A DNA stretch of 8,055 bases from an uncultured Clostridia bacterium (GCA_946610635.1 CAMOCI010000027.1:1-8055); one strand, 5' to 3'. Shown: positions 1 to 5,496, counted from the stretch's first letter. Made by a program: numbers and translations. Notes: generated by a model not told the origin, from the sequence alone.

Positions 1-583
1 GATAATGAACTCATTTTTTCAAAGTATCACGCCAAGAACAGCAGGATTTGCAACCATAGATCAGGCACAGCTAACATCATCAAGTAGAGTTGTTACCGAT
101 ATACTTATGTTTATAGGTGGTAGCCCTTCATCTGTTGCAGGTGGTGTAAAAACAACAACAATATTTATTTTGCTTCTTTCCGCATTTAAGGGTGGTAATT
201 CAAAGGGAGATATAGTATTACATAAAAAAAGTATTTCTAACAGAACTGTTCAAAGAGCTTTGAGAATTGTTGCACTTGCTTGTATATATGCTATAATAGG
301 TATAATAGCAATTTGTGTTATAGAAAAAAACAATGCTTTTGCTGCTGGTAAACCATTTGGTTTATCTAGTGCAGTTATATTTGAAGTATTGTCTGCAATC
401 TCAACTGTTGGTGTAACATTAGGTTTAACGCCAACACTTGCAGTTGCTTCAAAGTTAATAATAGTTGCATTAATGTTTATTGGCCGTGTTGGTTCATTAA
501 CACTGGCATTTGCAATAAAAATAAAACCAAAAGATGCATACGGACAAATTAAATATCCAGATGCAAAAATTGTGGTTGGTTAG
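1..583 (+). CDS. ktrB: TrkH/KtrB-family potassium channel subunit, C-terminal part (5' truncated by window edge)
   Basis: This is the membrane pore subunit of a Trk/Ktr potassium uptake system. The frame is open to the window edge (first complete codon at position 2), so the visible Met at 5-7 is internal; about 193 residues of a protein usually near 450 are present. Counting from that Met, a selectivity-filter loop is seen at residues 8-16 (ITPRTAGFA), followed by the conserved GGSPSSVAGGVKTTT at 38-52. Two further hydrophobic stretches follow, with the last filter-like loop near 131-140 (SAISTVGVTL). The C-terminal GRVGSLTLAFAI matches the family's GRxGPLTLA with Ser in place of Pro. The stop overlaps the ribosome binding site of the downstream RCK gene, so the two are translated as a pair. 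The name KtrB rather than TrkH is inferred from the single-RCK partner. Confidence 0.93.
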   Translation, partial: IMNSFFQSITPRTAGFATIDQAQLTSSSRVVTDILMFIGGSPSSVAGGVKTTTIFILLLSAFKGGNSKGDIVLHKKSISNRTVQRALRIVALACIYAIIGIIAICVIEKNNAFAAGKPFGLSSAVIFEVLSAISTVGVTLGLTPTLAVASKLIIVALMFIGRVGSLTLAFAIKIKPKDAYGQIKYPDAKIVVG

Positions 584-591
584 GAGAAAAT

Positions 592-1461
592 ATGAAAAAG
601 TTTGAAAAGTTAAAAGATAAAAAAGTAAATTTAAAGGCAAAAAAAGTAGAAACAGTGCAAAAACCAAAGGTAGAAAAAGAAGAAACTAAAAACCCAATAA
701 AAAGAATATTAGAAAGGGCAAGCAAAGAAAAAAAAGAAGTTAAGTCAGTTCTTAAAAAATCTATGAGCCAATTTGCAGTTATTGGTCTTGGTAGATTTGG
801 AACAAAAGTTGCTTTAACTCTTGCAGCCGAAGGTAATGAAGTTTTGGCTATTGATACTAACGAAAGAAGTATCAGAGAAATAGAAGACTATGTTTCGGGC
901 ACAGCTGTTGCGGATGCTACTGGTACAAATGTACTAAAACAATTAGGCATTCACAACTTTGATTGTGTTGTAGTTGCTATAGGTGAAGATTTGGAAGCTA
1001 GTATTTTAACAACTTTAATTTGTAAAGATTTAGGTGTTAAGCTTATAGTTGCAAAGGCAAATAGTGAAGCACATAAAGAAGTTTTGGAAAGAATGGGTGC
1101 AGATGTAGTTGTATTTCCAGAAGATTACACTGCTACAAAGGTTGCAAAAATGCTTTCTAATCCAAGTGTTAACGAAGTTATGAAGTTGACTGATAAATTT
1201 AAAATTGTAGAAATTGCAGTTCCTGACAACTGGTGCAACAAAACGATTATAGATATTGATGTTAGAAGAAAATATCGTGTTTCTATTATAGTAATTAAAA
1301 GAGATGAATATGTAATCTATCCAGAGCCAGAAACAGAACTTAAAAAAGGCGACATATTGTTAGTTGCTGGTGAACCAAAAAGAATAGAAGAAGTTAGTGC
1401 ATACACAAGTGATGTTATTGACGTTATTCACACACTTTCAAATGGCTTAAATCTAGATTAA
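592..1461 (+). CDS. ktrA: KtrA/TrkA-family RCK regulatory subunit of potassium uptake, with Lys-rich N-terminal extension
   Basis: This is the cytoplasmic gating subunit of the potassium channel encoded just upstream. Residues 61-70 (FAVIGLGRFG) form a Rossmann GxGxxG nucleotide-binding turn, with the acidic residue ending strand 2 at D88 (VLAIDTNE). This is a RCK-N domain that would bind NAD(H) or ATP/ADP. From about residue 195 to the end is a RCK-C domain (KIVEIAVPDNWCNKTI, then ELKKGDILLVAGEP); in Bacillota this domain type often binds cyclic di-AMP, which is family knowledge and not visible here. The protein has 289 residues, against about 220 for typical KtrA. The excess is residues 1-57, with 20 lysines and no hydrophobic segment. 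The start at 592 is chosen because GGAG (583-586) lies five bases upstream. An internal Met at 763 (residue 58) matches the usual family start but has no such site. Confidence 0.93.
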   Translation: MKKFEKLKDKKVNLKAKKVETVQKPKVEKEETKNPIKRILERASKEKKEVKSVLKKSMSQFAVIGLGRFGTKVALTLAAEGNEVLAIDTNERSIREIEDYVSGTAVADATGTNVLKQLGIHNFDCVVVAIGEDLEASILTTLICKDLGVKLIVAKANSEAHKEVLERMGADVVVFPEDYTATKVAKMLSNPSVNEVMKLTDKFKIVEIAVPDNWCNKTIIDIDVRRKYRVSIIVIKRDEYVIYPEPETELKKGDILLVAGEPKRIEEVSAYTSDVIDVIHTLSNGLNLD

Positions 1462-1465
1462 TTTA

Positions 1466-1495
1466 AAAAACAGACAATGTATTTTGTCTGTTTTT
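1466..1495. terminator. Bidirectional intrinsic terminator between ktrA and the dehydrogenase gene
   Basis: A perfect 12-bp stem, AAAAACAGACAA (1466-1477) with TTGTCTGTTTTT (1484-1495), encloses a 6-base loop. The A run on one side and T run on the other give a U tract in both directions. It ends the potassium operon and can also serve the convergent dehydrogenase gene, which stops at 1588. Confidence 0.85.
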
Positions 1496-1587
1496 ATATG
1501 TTATTTATATTTTACATTTATTAGTATTAAATTTATATCATGGTATTAAATTAATTTTACATACACAATTATTAAAATATACTACTT

Positions 1588-2442
1588 TTAAGCATTTTTA
1601 CTTAATCCATCATCTAGTTTATCACATATTTTGTTTGCAAATTCAAATATTCTATTACTTTCATCAGGAGAGTACTTTAATTTTTTTATTTTTGGCTTGC
1701 CCCAAACTCCTAAAATTTTTGGGCTAACCCACTTGTTTGATGGACAATCATTAAGTAGTGCATACACAATGTTTCTGCTTGCTTTTTTGCTAGAAGGAAA
1801 AATGATTTTCATACCAAATTTTACAAACCAATTAATATATTTAGGAAAGTGCGCTGTAAGTGTTGTTAAGGTAATGCCCGGGTTGGCAATAGCAAAACTT
1901 ATATCTGCTTTGTTTGTTAATTTGATTAGCGACAGCATCAAGTATTTTTTTGAATTTGAATATATTTTGTTTTGGTTTTTACTAGTAGAATAATCTATAT
2001 CTTCCATTTTAATTTTAGATAATGCATAGGCTATGCTACCTGTCATAACAACTTTTTTAACTTTTTTTGCTTCTATAAGTTTTTTAGCCAAATAGTATTG
2101 AGATAAAAAGTTAATTTGAAATATATTGTTATAGCCACTATTCAATTTTTCTGTTGGCAAATTGTAAACACCAGCATTTAATATAATAGCGTCAAAATCT
2201 ATTTTTATTAACTCTTCAAAAGTATTTTTTACTGAATTAATATCGCTTAAATCATTTAAAACATAATTTATTTTTACATTAGGATATATTTTTAAAATAT
2301 CAGCTTTAAGTTTTTTTATTTTGTTTATATTTCTATCAACAAAAATCAAGTTTTTGCCAAGTTTGGCAAGTTCAAAGGCGATTTCTTTTCCTATTCCACC
2401 GGTTGACCCAGTTATTGCTATAGTGTTTAATTCGTTTTTCAT
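1588..2442 (-). CDS. Short-chain dehydrogenase/reductase (SDR), substrate unknown
   Basis: A NAD(P)-dependent oxidoreductase of the classical SDR fold, 284 residues. Visible landmarks are the cofactor-binding TGSTGGIG (11-18), NAG (89-91), the conserved Asn at 111 (INF), catalytic Ser136 in VMTGSIAY, the YxxxK pair Y161/K165 (YSNSK), and the PG turn at 188-189 (ANPGITLT). The pattern resembles the retinol-dehydrogenase/WW-oxidoreductase-like group, but the substrate cannot be read from sequence. The start at 2442 is chosen because residue 8 onward is the first SDR strand. The frame stays open upstream to 2733, but that part only translates repeats and the tRNA terminator. No Shine-Dalgarno sequence precedes the ATG; instead TATATT and TATAAT overlap at 2446-2456, so the message may have a very short leader or none. 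A single gene, convergent to the potassium operon. Confidence 0.9.
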   Translation of the reverse strand: MKNELNTIAITGSTGGIGKEIAFELAKLGKNLIFVDRNINKIKKLKADILKIYPNVKINYVLNDLSDINSVKNTFEELIKIDFDAIILNAGVYNLPTEKLNSGYNNIFQINFLSQYYLAKKLIEAKKVKKVVMTGSIAYALSKIKMEDIDYSTSKNQNKIYSNSKKYLMLSLIKLTNKADISFAIANPGITLTTLTAHFPKYINWFVKFGMKIIFPSSKKASRNIVYALLNDCPSNKWVSPKILGVWGKPKIKKLKYSPDESNRIFEFANKICDKLDDGLSKNA

Positions 2443-2542
2443 AAAATTATAATATACAATTTTTTTAAAAAAGTAAATAGTTAATAAAAATAAAATTAAA
2501 TTTTGAACCCTTGGGTTCGAGTCCGGAAGTGAAATAAAAAAA

Positions 2543-2568
2543 AGTACAATAACATTTGCTATTGCACT
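2543..2568 (-). terminator. Second copy of the tRNA-Trp intrinsic terminator
   Basis: On the minus strand AGTGCAATA (2568-2560) pairs with TATTGTACT (2551-2543) over nine pairs, followed by an A-run-encoded U tract at 2536-2542. It duplicates the terminator at 2716-2746. One G·U pair there is a Watson-Crick pair here (base 2545 is T, not C), so the hairpin keeps its pairing. Confidence 0.7.
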
Positions 2569-2574
2569 ATGTTT

Positions 2575-2590
2575 TGGCAGGCGAAGTAGG
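2575..2590 (-). pseudogene. tRNA-Trp 3' fragment (nucleotides 61-76)
   Basis: On the minus strand this reads CCTACTTCGCCTGCCA. It is identical to the 3' half of the T-stem, the acceptor strand, the discriminator base and the CCA of the intact tRNA-Trp at 2753-2828. The rest of the tRNA is missing; the preceding bases belong to hairpin element E2. A terminator copy follows, as in the intact gene. Confidence 0.85.
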
Positions 2591-2685
2591 CGAACAGCGT
2601 TAAGCAAGTTGCCTTGAATGGCAAGTTGTAGCGGCCGTGAGTGAACCAACTTTATGTTGGTGAGTGGATGGGCGAAGCCGTGAAC
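2589..2685 (-). repeat. Three-hairpin structured element, copy E2
   Basis: A GC-richer stretch in an AT-rich genome, homologous to 2876-2973 but in the opposite orientation. In minus-strand order it shows GTTCACGG; a small hairpin GGC-TTC-GCC (2679-2671); a perfect 6-bp hairpin ACCAAC-ATAAA-GTTGGT (2661-2645); a hairpin AACTTGCC/GGCAACTT (2627-2606) with one C·C mismatch; then TTAACGC and CGCC, where it joins the tRNA-Trp 3' fragment. No open reading frame of note lies within it. The function is unknown: it could be a palindromic mobile repeat (REP- or MITE-like) or a transcribed structured RNA. Confidence 0.75.
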
Positions 2686-2768
2686 CCTTGGGTTCGAGTC
2701 CGTAAGTGAAATAATAAAAAAGCACAATAACATTTGCTATTGCACTATGTTTTGGCAGGCGAAGTAGG
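2681..2768 (-). repeat. Direct repeat copy B (88 bp), downstream of intact tRNA-Trp
   Basis: This is the partner of the repeat at 2504-2590. On the minus strand it begins inside the tRNA-Trp T-stem (CCTAC), runs through the CCA end and the terminator, and ends with a block containing GGACTCGAACCC, the exact reverse complement of the tRNA's own T-arm. It leads directly into hairpin element copy E2. Confidence 0.88.
2716..2746 (-). terminator. Intrinsic terminator of tRNA-Trp
   Basis: It starts seven bases past the tRNA CCA end. On the minus strand AGTGCAATA (2746-2738) pairs with TATTGTGCT (2729-2721) over nine pairs including two G·U, with an 8-base loop and a T run after it. Confidence 0.75.
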
Positions 2769-2828
2769 ACTCGAACCCACGACCAACGGTTTTGGAGACC
2801 GGGACTCTACCAACTGAGCTATTCGCCT
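2753..2828 (-). tRNA. tRNA-Trp (anticodon CCA), CCA end encoded
   Basis: The 76-nt cloverleaf reads on the minus strand as acceptor AGGCGAA/TTCGCCT (7 bp), D-stem GCTC/GAGT, anticodon loop CTCCAAA with anticodon CCA, T-stem GTGGG/CCTAC with T-loop TTCGAGT, discriminator G and genomic CCA. The anticodon stem CCGGT/ACCGT has a C·U mismatch at its top pair (27-43), which is slightly unusual. All other arms are sound and the loops carry the invariant bases, so it should be functional. It is the only complete tRNA in a cluster of tRNA-Trp fragments and repeats. Confidence 0.95.
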
Positions 2829-2875
2829 AGATATACTAAATTTTTCTGCTAACACTAGTAATAGTATTGTTGCAC

Positions 2876-2973
2876 GTTAACGGTAGCCCCTTCGGGTTGT
2901 CCGGCGGAACATGAAGTTCCTTACGCTTTGACTAAAAACTTGCCACTGGCAACTTTTTTTAACGCGTCGCGCC
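2876..2973 (+). repeat. Three-hairpin structured element, copy E1 (inverted relative to E2)
   Basis: The plus strand has the same block order as E2 on the minus strand: GTTAACGG; small hairpin CCC-TTC-GGG (2888-2896); hairpin GGAAC-ATGAA-GTTCC (2906-2920); hairpin AACTTGCC/GGCAACTT (2937-2955) with the same C·C mismatch as E2; then TTAACGC and CGCC, where it joins a tRNA-Trp 5' fragment. The loop core AACATRAAGTT is shared, while the outer two pairs of the middle stem are GG/CC here and CC/GG in E2. The two copies are well diverged outside these blocks. Confidence 0.72.
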
Positions 2974-2990
2974 AACTGAACTATTCGCCT
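2972..2990 (-). pseudogene. tRNA-Trp 5' fragment (nucleotides 1-19)
   Basis: The minus strand reads AGGCGAATAGTTCAGTTGG, matching the first 19 bases of the intact tRNA-Trp with one change (base 2980). The match continues weakly upstream (AATA against GATA). After the D-loop GG it breaks into hairpin element E1, so the anticodon and T arms are missing. It lies 162 bp upstream of the intact gene in its direction of transcription. Confidence 0.8.
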
Positions 2991-3106
2991 AAATATTACT
3001 ATTATTTTTGTCAGTAAGTATATTTAGCATAGATATGATATAACTTTGTTAAAAAAAAGTCAATATTTTTTGATATGTTTATTAATTGAATGTATTTGTG
3101 CTTTAC

Positions 3107-3135
3107 TTTACATTTTGTTTGCATTGTGTTAAAAT
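3107..3135 (+). promoter_or_regulatory. Probable sigma-A-type promoter of hisS
   Basis: TTTACA (3107-3112) and TAAAAT (3130-3135) are 17 bp apart, each one base from consensus. The expected start near 3142 leaves only about a 10-base leader containing the ribosome binding site. There is therefore no room for a T-box riboswitch, a common control of such genes in Bacillota. Confidence 0.55.
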
Positions 3136-3152
3136 AACTGCACTGAGGATTT

Positions 3153-4445
3153 ATGGAAAACAAAAAGATAGAAATAAAAAATTTGAAAGGCACTTTTGAT
3201 TTTTTGCCAGAAAAGCAAATTGTTAGAAATCAAATTATTGATATTTTAAAAAAGAACTTTGAGTGCTATGGATATTTGCCAGTAGAAACCCCAATACTTA
3301 ATGAGTTTGATTTGTTAAAGTATAAGTATAGTGAAGGCGCAGAAATTTTACATGAGATATATAGGTTAACCGACCAAGGTAAAAGAGATATAGGCCTTAG
3401 ATATGATTTAACTGTGCCATTTTGCAAGGTTATTGCATTAAATAGGGATTTAACTATGCCATTTAGACGCTACGAAATTGGCAGAGTGTTTAGAGATGGT
3501 CCAGTAAAAGCAGGCAGAGCAAGAGAGTTTTATCAATGTGATGTTGATATTGTTGGCGTTGATGGAAGGTTTATTGAAGTTGAACAAATGCAAATGGTTG
3601 CAAAAGTTTTTTCGGAACTTGGCATTGATGTAGAAATCAGATGGAATAATCGTAAACTTATGTGTGGATTACTTAAAGAATTTGGATTTAAAAATGAAGA
3701 AATTGATGAAGCAGTTAGCCTCATTGATAGATTAGAAAAGATTTCTAGAAAAGAACTTATAGAAGAATTTGCAAAACTAGGTTTAACTGAACAAAAAGTT
3801 GATGAATTGCTTGCGCTTTTCTCTAAAAATTTGGTGGAGTATAGTGATATATTTGCAAGTACTCAAAATACATTATTACAAGATGGTATTAATGAGTGTT
3901 TGGAAGTTGAAGCGTTGTTACAAAAAATGTCACTTGATAATGTTTGCAATTTTTCACCAAAACTTGCTCGTGGTTTAGGTATTTACACTGGTACTGTATT
4001 TGAATTTTTTGACAAAGAACAAAGAATTTCATCATCTCTTGGCGGTGGTGGCAGATACAATAAAATTATTACTGGTTTTATGGATAATGGGCAAGAGTAC
4101 CCAGCATGTGGTTTGAGTTTTGGTTTAGAACCTATTTACTATATTCTTTCTCAAAACATAGCACCATGTATGATAGATGTTTTGGTTGTGCCTATGGGTA
4201 CAGAAGTACAAAGTATGCAACTTGCACAGAAGTTAAGAGAAGTTGGTGCACACGTTGTTGTGGAATTAAGTGGTAGAAAAGTTAAAAAAGCATTTGAATA
4301 TGCCAACAAACTGGGCATAAAATATGTTATGGTAGTTGGTGAAAACGAAATCAACAGCAATATGTATAGCATTAAAGATATGCAAAAAGGTGAACAACAA
4401 AGTTTGCCACTCGATGATATTTTAAAAATTTTAAAAAATAAATAG
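3153..4445 (+). CDS. hisS: Histidyl-tRNA synthetase
   Basis: Class II synthetase that charges tRNA-His with histidine in the cytoplasm; 430 residues, a normal length. Motif 1 is around 42-50 (LPVETPILN), RYDLTVPF is at 83-90, and motif 2 with the ATP-binding arginine loop spans 105-135 (RRYEIGRVFRDG, then REFYQCDVDIVG). The histidine-binding signature is at 273-284 (RGLGIYTGTVFE), motif 3 follows at 297-325 (GGGGRYNKI, then GLSFGLEPI), and the C-terminal anticodon-binding domain covers about 340-430. REFYQCD and LARG resemble the eukaryote/archaea-like HisRS branch more than the E. coli one. The usual RGLDYYTG is RGLGIYTG here. The ribosome binding site GAGG (3145-3148) lies only four bases from the ATG. 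The downstream gene begins 24 bases after the stop with no terminator between, so the two are likely co-transcribed. Confidence 0.97.
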   Translation: MENKKIEIKNLKGTFDFLPEKQIVRNQIIDILKKNFECYGYLPVETPILNEFDLLKYKYSEGAEILHEIYRLTDQGKRDIGLRYDLTVPFCKVIALNRDLTMPFRRYEIGRVFRDGPVKAGRAREFYQCDVDIVGVDGRFIEVEQMQMVAKVFSELGIDVEIRWNNRKLMCGLLKEFGFKNEEIDEAVSLIDRLEKISRKELIEEFAKLGLTEQKVDELLALFSKNLVEYSDIFASTQNTLLQDGINECLEVEALLQKMSLDNVCNFSPKLARGLGIYTGTVFEFFDKEQRISSSLGGGGRYNKIITGFMDNGQEYPACGLSFGLEPIYYILSQNIAPCMIDVLVVPMGTEVQSMQLAQKLREVGAHVVVELSGRKVKKAFEYANKLGIKYVMVVGENEINSNMYSIKDMQKGEQQSLPLDDILKILKNK

Positions 4446-4469
4446 TAAAATACACAAGGAGGTATATGT

Positions 4470-5333
4470 ATGCCATCTGGTTCTCATGGCGGTGGTGGCG
4501 GAGGTGGTCACTTTGGTGGTGGCGGTAGCCATTTTGGTGGTTCTAGCAGCGGTGGTAGTCATTTTGGCGGTAGTTATTATCATGGGCCGCGTAGACCTGG
4601 TAGAGCGCCAATTGTTTTTCATTACTTTTACTGGGGTGGCCATAGATATGCTATAGGTAATGATGATAGAGCAAAAATAAGATCTTTTATTGGAGCTTGT
4701 GCTATTATTCTGCTTTTAATGCTATCTATGATTGTTGTTATTGTAAGTCGTTTTGCATCTATTAACAAAATAAAAAAAGATTATGCATATTATCAAGATA
4801 TGATTGCTTATGCAGAAGAACATACGGAATACATAATAACAGGTAAAGTGCAATCAAAATTTTATAACGAAGATGCTGAAAAATGGTACCTAACGTATTA
4901 TTTTTACACCGATGATAGCATAAGGGTTGATGGTTATACTTTTTGCGTTTATAACGATACAGAAATAAAACAATTTAGAAGTGGTGATGATATTGCACTT
5001 GCAGTTGACAGCATACCTTTAACTGATCAAACCGACAGCATAACTTTAGATTACAAAGATATGCCATTAACCAGAGATGGTGAATATATTAATGCAGTTA
5101 GAGGTGTAGTTATACCAATAATTGTAGAAGTTATACTTGCAGGTATTTTAACGTTTTTCATTATTCAAATTATAAAAAGTTACAAAAAACTTGCCGAAAA
5201 AGTTGATGAAAATGGAAATGAAAATATTAAATACAAATATATTTGCACATACTGTGGTGGAAAACTAACAGAAGACGATAAATCTTGCCCACATTGTGGA
5301 AGTAGCACAATAGAAACTGTAAAAGAAAATTAA
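4470..5333 (+). CDS. Gly/His-rich membrane protein with C-terminal zinc ribbon, function unknown
   Basis: I do not recognise a named gene. The 287-residue product has a low-complexity Gly/Ser/His/Phe N-terminus (1-38, with repeated HFGG/SHFGG units) and a basic-aromatic linker. Transmembrane helices are predicted at about 72-93 and 213-236, separated by a domain of about 115 residues, followed by a tail with two CxxC knuckles (C259/C262 and C273/C276) typical of a zinc ribbon. The middle part (TGKVQSKF, then WYLTYYFYTDD, then FRSGDDIALAVDS) has the alternating-strand look of DUF3592-like domains; that is only a resemblance. The start at 4470 follows a near-perfect AAGGAGG (4456-4462). An overlapping ATG at 4466 is in another frame and gives a Trp-rich product, so it is rejected. 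It probably shares the hisS transcript. The His-rich start and ribbon suggest metal binding. Confidence 0.85.
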   Translation: MPSGSHGGGGGGGHFGGGGSHFGGSSSGGSHFGGSYYHGPRRPGRAPIVFHYFYWGGHRYAIGNDDRAKIRSFIGACAIILLLMLSMIVVIVSRFASINKIKKDYAYYQDMIAYAEEHTEYIITGKVQSKFYNEDAEKWYLTYYFYTDDSIRVDGYTFCVYNDTEIKQFRSGDDIALAVDSIPLTDQTDSITLDYKDMPLTRDGEYINAVRGVVIPIIVEVILAGILTFFIIQIIKSYKKLAEKVDENGNENIKYKYICTYCGGKLTEDDKSCPHCGSSTIETVKEN

Positions 5334-5459
5334 TATTTAATTAATAAAATATGTAGTTATTTGCAGAATAAATTAGACAATAACCAAGAGAATAAAAGAA
5401 AAAAGAAATCTTTATCAAAAGTTAAAAACTTATTTAAAAACGATGATAAAACAATGTAA
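5334..5459 (+). other. In-frame open 41-codon stretch after the zinc-ribbon gene stop
   Basis: Directly after the TAA at 5331-5333 the same frame stays open for 41 codons to a second TAA (5457-5459). The translation is Lys/Asn-rich and ends KSLSKVKNLFKNDDKTM. There is no ATG or GTG start before its last codon and no ribosome binding site. It could be the relic of a longer C-terminal tail cut short by a new stop, or chance. The terminator at 5463 follows the second stop at once. I see no other gene between 5334 and 5496. Confidence 0.35.
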
Positions 5460-5462
5460 ATT

Positions 5463-5493
5463 AAAAACAGATATCGCAAAGATATCTGTTTTT
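5463..5493. terminator. Bidirectional terminator between convergent genes
   Basis: A perfect 13-bp stem, AAAAACAGATATC (5463-5475) with GATATCTGTTTTT (5481-5493), has loop GCAAA; the stem extends by two further A/T pairs outward. The A and T runs allow termination both for the hisS-side operon and for the minus-strand phosphatase gene, whose stop codon begins four bases away. Confidence 0.9.
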
Positions 5494-5496
5494 AAA

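Larger units (their letters stand above)
2504..2590 (-). repeat. Direct repeat copy A (87 bp): T-arm-like block, terminator, tRNA-Trp 3' tail
   Basis: This segment matches 2681-2768 at an offset of 177-178 bp. I see only two substitutions (2526/2703 and 2545/2723) plus a 1-bp length change and a base change in the A run. Read on the minus strand it contains the last 16 bases of tRNA-Trp, then a terminator hairpin, then CGGACTCGAACCC. The upstream 60 bases of the tRNA are absent; in their place is hairpin element copy E2. The near identity suggests a recent tandem duplication or gene conversion. Confidence 0.88.

Noticed and set aside
1524..1558. Short direct repeat TATTAAATT between terminator and SDR gene
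   Set aside because: In sequence this AT-rich a repeat of about ten bases is expected by chance.
1631..1993. Plus-strand 120-codon frame opposite the SDR gene
   Set aside because: It is antisense to a well-supported enzyme with all SDR motifs, has no ribosome binding site and shows no family features.
2591..2701. Possible degenerate tRNA on the plus strand ending in GGGTTCGAGTCC
   Set aside because: The bases around the T-loop-like box pair poorly, there is no matching acceptor strand and no CCA; it is better explained as an inverted T-arm block inside a repeat.
2443..2733. Extra 97-residue N-terminus on the SDR protein
   Set aside because: It is made only from translated repeats and terminator hairpins, and the SDR fold begins right after the Met at 2442.
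2833..2861. TTACTA and TAGTAT 17 bp apart upstream of tRNA-Trp as its promoter
   Set aside because: The predicted transcription start would fall inside the tRNA's third base, and both boxes are weak; I cannot place this promoter.
2504..2990. CRISPR array
   Set aside because: Repeats are few, long, unevenly spaced and partly inverted, and they contain tRNA pieces and terminators; there are no uniform spacers.
2996..3152. T-box riboswitch ahead of hisS
   Set aside because: The recognisable promoter lies about 20 bases before the start codon, and no specifier-loop or antiterminator structure is seen upstream.
4466..4643. Overlapping Trp/Arg-rich reading frames across the Gly-rich coding region
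   Set aside because: They are frame shadows of the GGT/GGC-rich repeats, and the ribosome binding site and zinc-ribbon frame support the 4470 start.
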